A DNA stretch of 64,000 nt from Antedon bifida (taxonomy: Eukaryota > Echinodermata > Crinoidea > Comatulida > Antedonidae): NCBI GenBank assembly GCA_963402885.1, contig OY727093.1, positions 21,203,409-21,267,408 of the forward strand, written 5' to 3'. The number at the start of each line of letters is the position of its first letter. The first letter of the stretch is position 1. Of this stretch, positions 61,165-64,000 are shown piece by piece. The translations under genes and the position numbers were made by a program. The notes beneath the pieces were generated by a model. It had not been told where the DNA came from and did not search any database. It saw only the letters and a list, made by a program, of their open reading frames with translations.

Positions 61165-61266
61165 TTAGTTAACGTAACTTTTCTAACGAGACCATCATCG
61201 TCGGTGAAGACGTTTACAACCAACCACAGTTTTCTACTGTTTCTTGGTACATTGACCTCCAAAACA
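61165..61266 (-). pseudogene. BEL/Pao C-terminal (DUF5641-like) fragment
   Basis: The minus strand reads VLEVNVPRNSRKLWLVVNVF then TDDDGLVRKVTLTKEV, like the beta-barrel at the end of BEL/Pao integrase ('VPRNxWxxGRVxxVxxxxDGLVRxVxV'). It is an isolated relic about 34 residues long; nothing else of the element is recognised. Confidence 0.55.
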
Positions 61267-61504
61267 CAACACAATATGCACTATCGAGGCATTTTCGGAG
61301 TACGGCATTACCAAATGTTCATTTCGTTTAAGGTGTTTTTCGATCAAAGTTTATTATTAGTTCGTTGAAAAAGACCCGTACAGTATTTAGGAAGGATTTA
61401 TTTAAATTTACGCTAATTTACATTACGTAAAATTTGTTATTAAATGTGATGGAAACAGTTGCTCTAGCCTATTAAACAGGTGTGTAAGCATTCATTTTTT
61501 CAAA

Positions 61505-61526
61505 CATTTTCGTCAGATCCTAGATC
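61505..61526. repeat. CAGTGGCGGATCTAGGA-type repeat end
   Basis: GATCCTAGATCCGCCACTGG closes an unidentified repeat. The related AATCCTAGATACGCCATTG lies at 40580-40598. CAGNGGCG starts are common in hAT-type elements, but no partner end was found here. Confidence 0.4.
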
Positions 61527-61601
61527 CGCCACTGGTGGCTCTCCTATTCACACACGACAAACATATACACAAGATGCTCTACAAACAAAGACTTATTACA
61601 A

Positions 61602-61686
61602 GTCTTTGGGAGTGGAGTTGCAAATTGTCATATTGACATATGACAGGACTTGAACCCAGGACCCTTAGATTGGTAGCCACCAAGCC
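61602..61686 (-). mobile_element. tRNA-derived SINE or tRNA pseudogene
   Basis: The minus strand has box A TGGCTTGGTGG and box B GGTTCAAGTCC (perfect consensus), 31 nt apart. In a tRNA the distance is about 44, so the anticodon arm is missing. GTGGAGTTG (61686-61678) pairs exactly with CAACTCCAC (61610-61602), like an extended acceptor stem. An additional TGTCATA/TATGACA stem follows box B. The sequence downstream (61545-61600) contains AAAGACTTGTAATAAGTCTTT-like hairpin DNA and may be the SINE tail. An internal RNA polymerase III promoter is expected from the boxes. Confidence 0.65.
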
Positions 61687-61699
61687 ACAACTCCACTAA

Positions 61700-62536
61700 T
61701 TAGTACATGGACAATTATCTGATTAATGTATTTAATTTATGAACGCTGAACGCAACCTGTACTGTTCTTTAAAATTGAAAACCTGATAGTTTGACGTTTA
61801 GCTATCTGGCTGTACAGGTATGCTGTTGGCATGCTAACCGTGGTCGTGTCTTTTCATTGGTTAAGGTTAAAATTGATGCATCACTGGATTAGCATTATTA
61901 AATCCACCCTCTCTAGGGTTATTAACGCCACCAGCGCGACGCAACAGCTCCCTAACTCCGTGGCCAAGTTCAGACACAAAAATATATACGGCGCTTACAT
62001 AACGCCACCGTAACGCCGTAAGTCTGAACATACCCACATACATGTGTATAGGTGATACAATAGTTAAAACATACGGGTGTTGAAATGTTATAGATATTAA
62101 AGTTTCTTCCTCAAGAAATGGATATTCACTGACCTACATTCCTTATCAACAGTGTTACTACTGTACACAACAGGTTTTAGTTTAAATCATAATCCTGGAA
62201 TACTGTACATGTTGAGGGTATTTTATTTATGTTGTATTTCAATATACTTCTTTTCACACCGCACCTTTAGGCAGTTATATTTAAGAGGATGGAAGCATTA
62301 GGAAACAGTATCACACGGATGCTCATAGTTTACCTGAAAGAATGGGAATTTGTAAACTCTGACCTGGCCATGCGCAAACCTCAAAGCATGTCTATGAGAA
62401 GTATGCAGACAGTAGTCTGTAGACCTCTTCAATAAACAATGTTTTCGTTTTGGCTGTAAGTATGCTAGTGAAGTAATGTTAGCTTGCTCGCTCACTGAAG
62501 ACATTTTATCAACTTTACCCTTCTTATCACTCTTGT
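61700..62536. other. Non-coding stretch
   Basis: No gene recognised. Around 61910-62020 the sequence is locally GC-richer (ACGCCACC words repeated), without a coding pattern. Confidence 0.5.
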
Positions 62537-62574
62537 GTGTTTTGTTCCTTGTTTGCAACCTTGTCTCTTGTCTT

Positions 62575-63020
62575 TTGTCAATGGAAGCACATAATGTCAA
62601 TGATCGATTTTCAATCATTTTCTAATAATAGCAAATTTGACAATATAGACCCGGACAAAAATTTCTTTACGACCCAAAATATTTTTAATTATTATTTTCA
62701 AAATGAATTTACTAATAATTTTTATTAATGACGATTACCAAGACAATTTTTCATGTATATATTTCAATGGTAGAAGCCTACAAAAACTTTGAATCCATCT
62801 CTAACTGTATTCAATCACTTGATTTAATGTTGACATTATCTCTGTAACTGAAACATGGATGAACTGCACAACCCCACTTATCCAATTACCCAATCACAAC
62901 CTCCACGAAAATTACCAATCAGCATACAAAGCCAACCACAGTGAAGAGACAGTGCTTCTACGTGTTTATAATGACATCCTGACATCAATGGATAATCAAC
63001 TTGTTATTCTCAAAATATAA
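62575..63020 (+). pseudogene. LINE D, N-terminal and endonuclease fragment
   Basis: The leader (MSMIDFQSFSNNSKFDNIDPD ... YYFQNEFTNNF to 62725) resembles the acidic N-terminus before the L2/CR1 endonuclease. After a stop it continues in other frames as FSCIYFNGRSLQK (62749 on) and DIISVTETWMN (about 62832-62864), then LPNHNLHENYQSAYKANHSEE. Asn and catalytic Glu motifs are visible; the rest of the endonuclease is lost. Nothing coding follows until 63290. Confidence 0.72.
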
Positions 63021-63289
63021 AATATTACTCATGCCGCGAAAGCATAGCCAACAAGGTTAAAGGTTGTTGAGCATGTGCAGTCAACAATATATTAGGCACG
63101 CGACCGTTTCGTTGTTAACGACGGTGAATTAATCTGTGTTTATTAGAGTCATGGAAGCTTTGATCTCAAACTGATGGTCAGACTAAAATTCTGACCGCCG
63201 TAAAACGTTTAGAAGCCTGCACTGCTGAAATAAGGACATAATGAAAAGACCGAGGCGACCCTATTTGGTTCTGTCATCAGAGAAAGAAG

Positions 63290-63740
63290 GTCCAGTTTCA
63301 TGGCCTACACATTGGCGGCGTGCTAGTCAATCCATCAACAGACGTTCGTAACCTCGGTGTACAACTTGATTCTCAAATGACCATGGAATCACACATCAAC
63401 ACAATCTGCCGGTCTGCTATTTTCCATTTACGTAACATCGCAAAGATCAGACGTTGTTTGAAACATTGTGCAACAGAGCTGATTGTACATGCTTTTGTTA
63501 CCAGTCGGCTTGATATGGGGAATTCCCTGATGTATGGTCTGTCAAATAAGCAATTGCGGACTCTCCAGAAGGTGCAGAATTGGGCAGCTCGCTTGGTGAT
63601 GTGTCCAAAAATTACGATCATGCGACATCATTGTTAAAAAAAATTAAATCGCGTGTCTAATTTGAGATTCTGCTGCTGGTGTTTCGATACATTGTACCTT
63701 CCAAAATTGATAAATTAACTTCTTCTGGAAAATTTCCGAA
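63290..63740 (+). pseudogene. LINE E, reverse-transcriptase C-terminal fragment
   Basis: The frame GLHIGGVLVNPSTDVRNLGVQL ... ICRSAIFHLRNIAKIRRCL ... HAFVTSRLDMGNSLMYGL ... LQKVQNWAARLV runs to a stop at 63637. It then continues in another frame (YDHATSLLKK; FEILLLVFRYIVPSKID), as in L2/CR1-like elements. It is truncated at both ends. Confidence 0.85.
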
Positions 63741-63779
63741 TGAACTGAAAAATAATAAATAATAAATTATAACCATTTA

Positions 63780-64000
63780 AAAAAGATGATCCACGCCAAT
63801 GTTATAATTACCGACACATACCGTTGCTTCACAGGCGAATTTCGAAAAGCGCACTCTACAGACCTTGCAGTTCTCCATATGTATGATTTTGTTAGTAAAA
63901 AACACATACACTCGTCATCTTCCTATAATACCTGTTCAAGGCGTTTGGTACCATCAACCATGATATTTTATTATCCAAACTGTCCCATTATGGCGTTAGT
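63780..64000 (+). pseudogene. LINE F, reverse-transcriptase fragment running off the window
   Basis: TGEFRKAHSTDLAVLHMYDFVSKK (about 63831-63902) is the FRK.HST block. After a frameshift comes FKAFGTINHDILLSKLSHYGV, motif A with its second Asp changed to Gly. The right end is cut by the window edge. Confidence 0.8.

Overview
This is a 64-kb piece of eukaryotic, AT-rich, repeat-dominated genome with no host protein-coding gene that I can support. Invertebrate-type mobile elements (Harbinger, Penelope-like, CR1/L2/Rex1-like LINEs, Ty3/gypsy, BEL/Pao) together with many AGGCCTA-type motifs suggest a marine invertebrate, perhaps an echinoderm. That taxonomic guess is inference and low confidence.

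Region 1 (1-37998) is one large satellite domain. Its 78-88 bp monomers, each with the core AAAATGGTCTAAAACG, are organised into 3-4-monomer higher-order units and larger duplicated blocks (about 0.94, 1.8 and 3 kb). Two kinds of insertion interrupt it. At 11101-18422 lies a 7.3-kb PIF/Harbinger DNA transposon with 15-bp perfect terminal inverted repeats and a CTG target duplication. It carries an apparently intact two-exon DDE transposase on the minus strand and a two-exon Myb/SANT-like accessory gene on the plus strand with one in-frame stop. Between the convergent gene ends sits a 2.1-kb AT-rich minisatellite that has its own 585-bp higher-order period. At 25535-26250 a 5'-truncated LINE fragment ends in a (TAA)n tail. 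It was later copied, with its satellite surroundings, to 29929-30398. The satellite switches strand at a perfect 30-bp palindrome (35815-35844).

Region 2 (37999-47540) is a nest of decayed elements. A LINE reverse-transcriptase pseudogene is split by a Penelope-like insertion with a 13-bp target duplication, after which the LINE frame resumes. A 3.2-kb foldback-like inverted repeat (arms about 1.1 kb, loop about 1 kb) then follows.

Region 3 (47545-58160) holds a 21-bp minisatellite, a 180-189-bp tandem array fused to a Ty3/gypsy gag-pol remnant lacking its reverse transcriptase, and two head-to-tail LINE copies. The second of these (54718-58160) is close to full length but frameshifted.

Region 4 (58161-64000) is mostly non-coding. 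It contains two minisatellites (one the same 21-bp family in opposite orientation), a tRNA-derived SINE, a BEL/Pao fragment and several short LINE fragments, the last running off the window. The only genes plausibly still working together are the two Harbinger genes.
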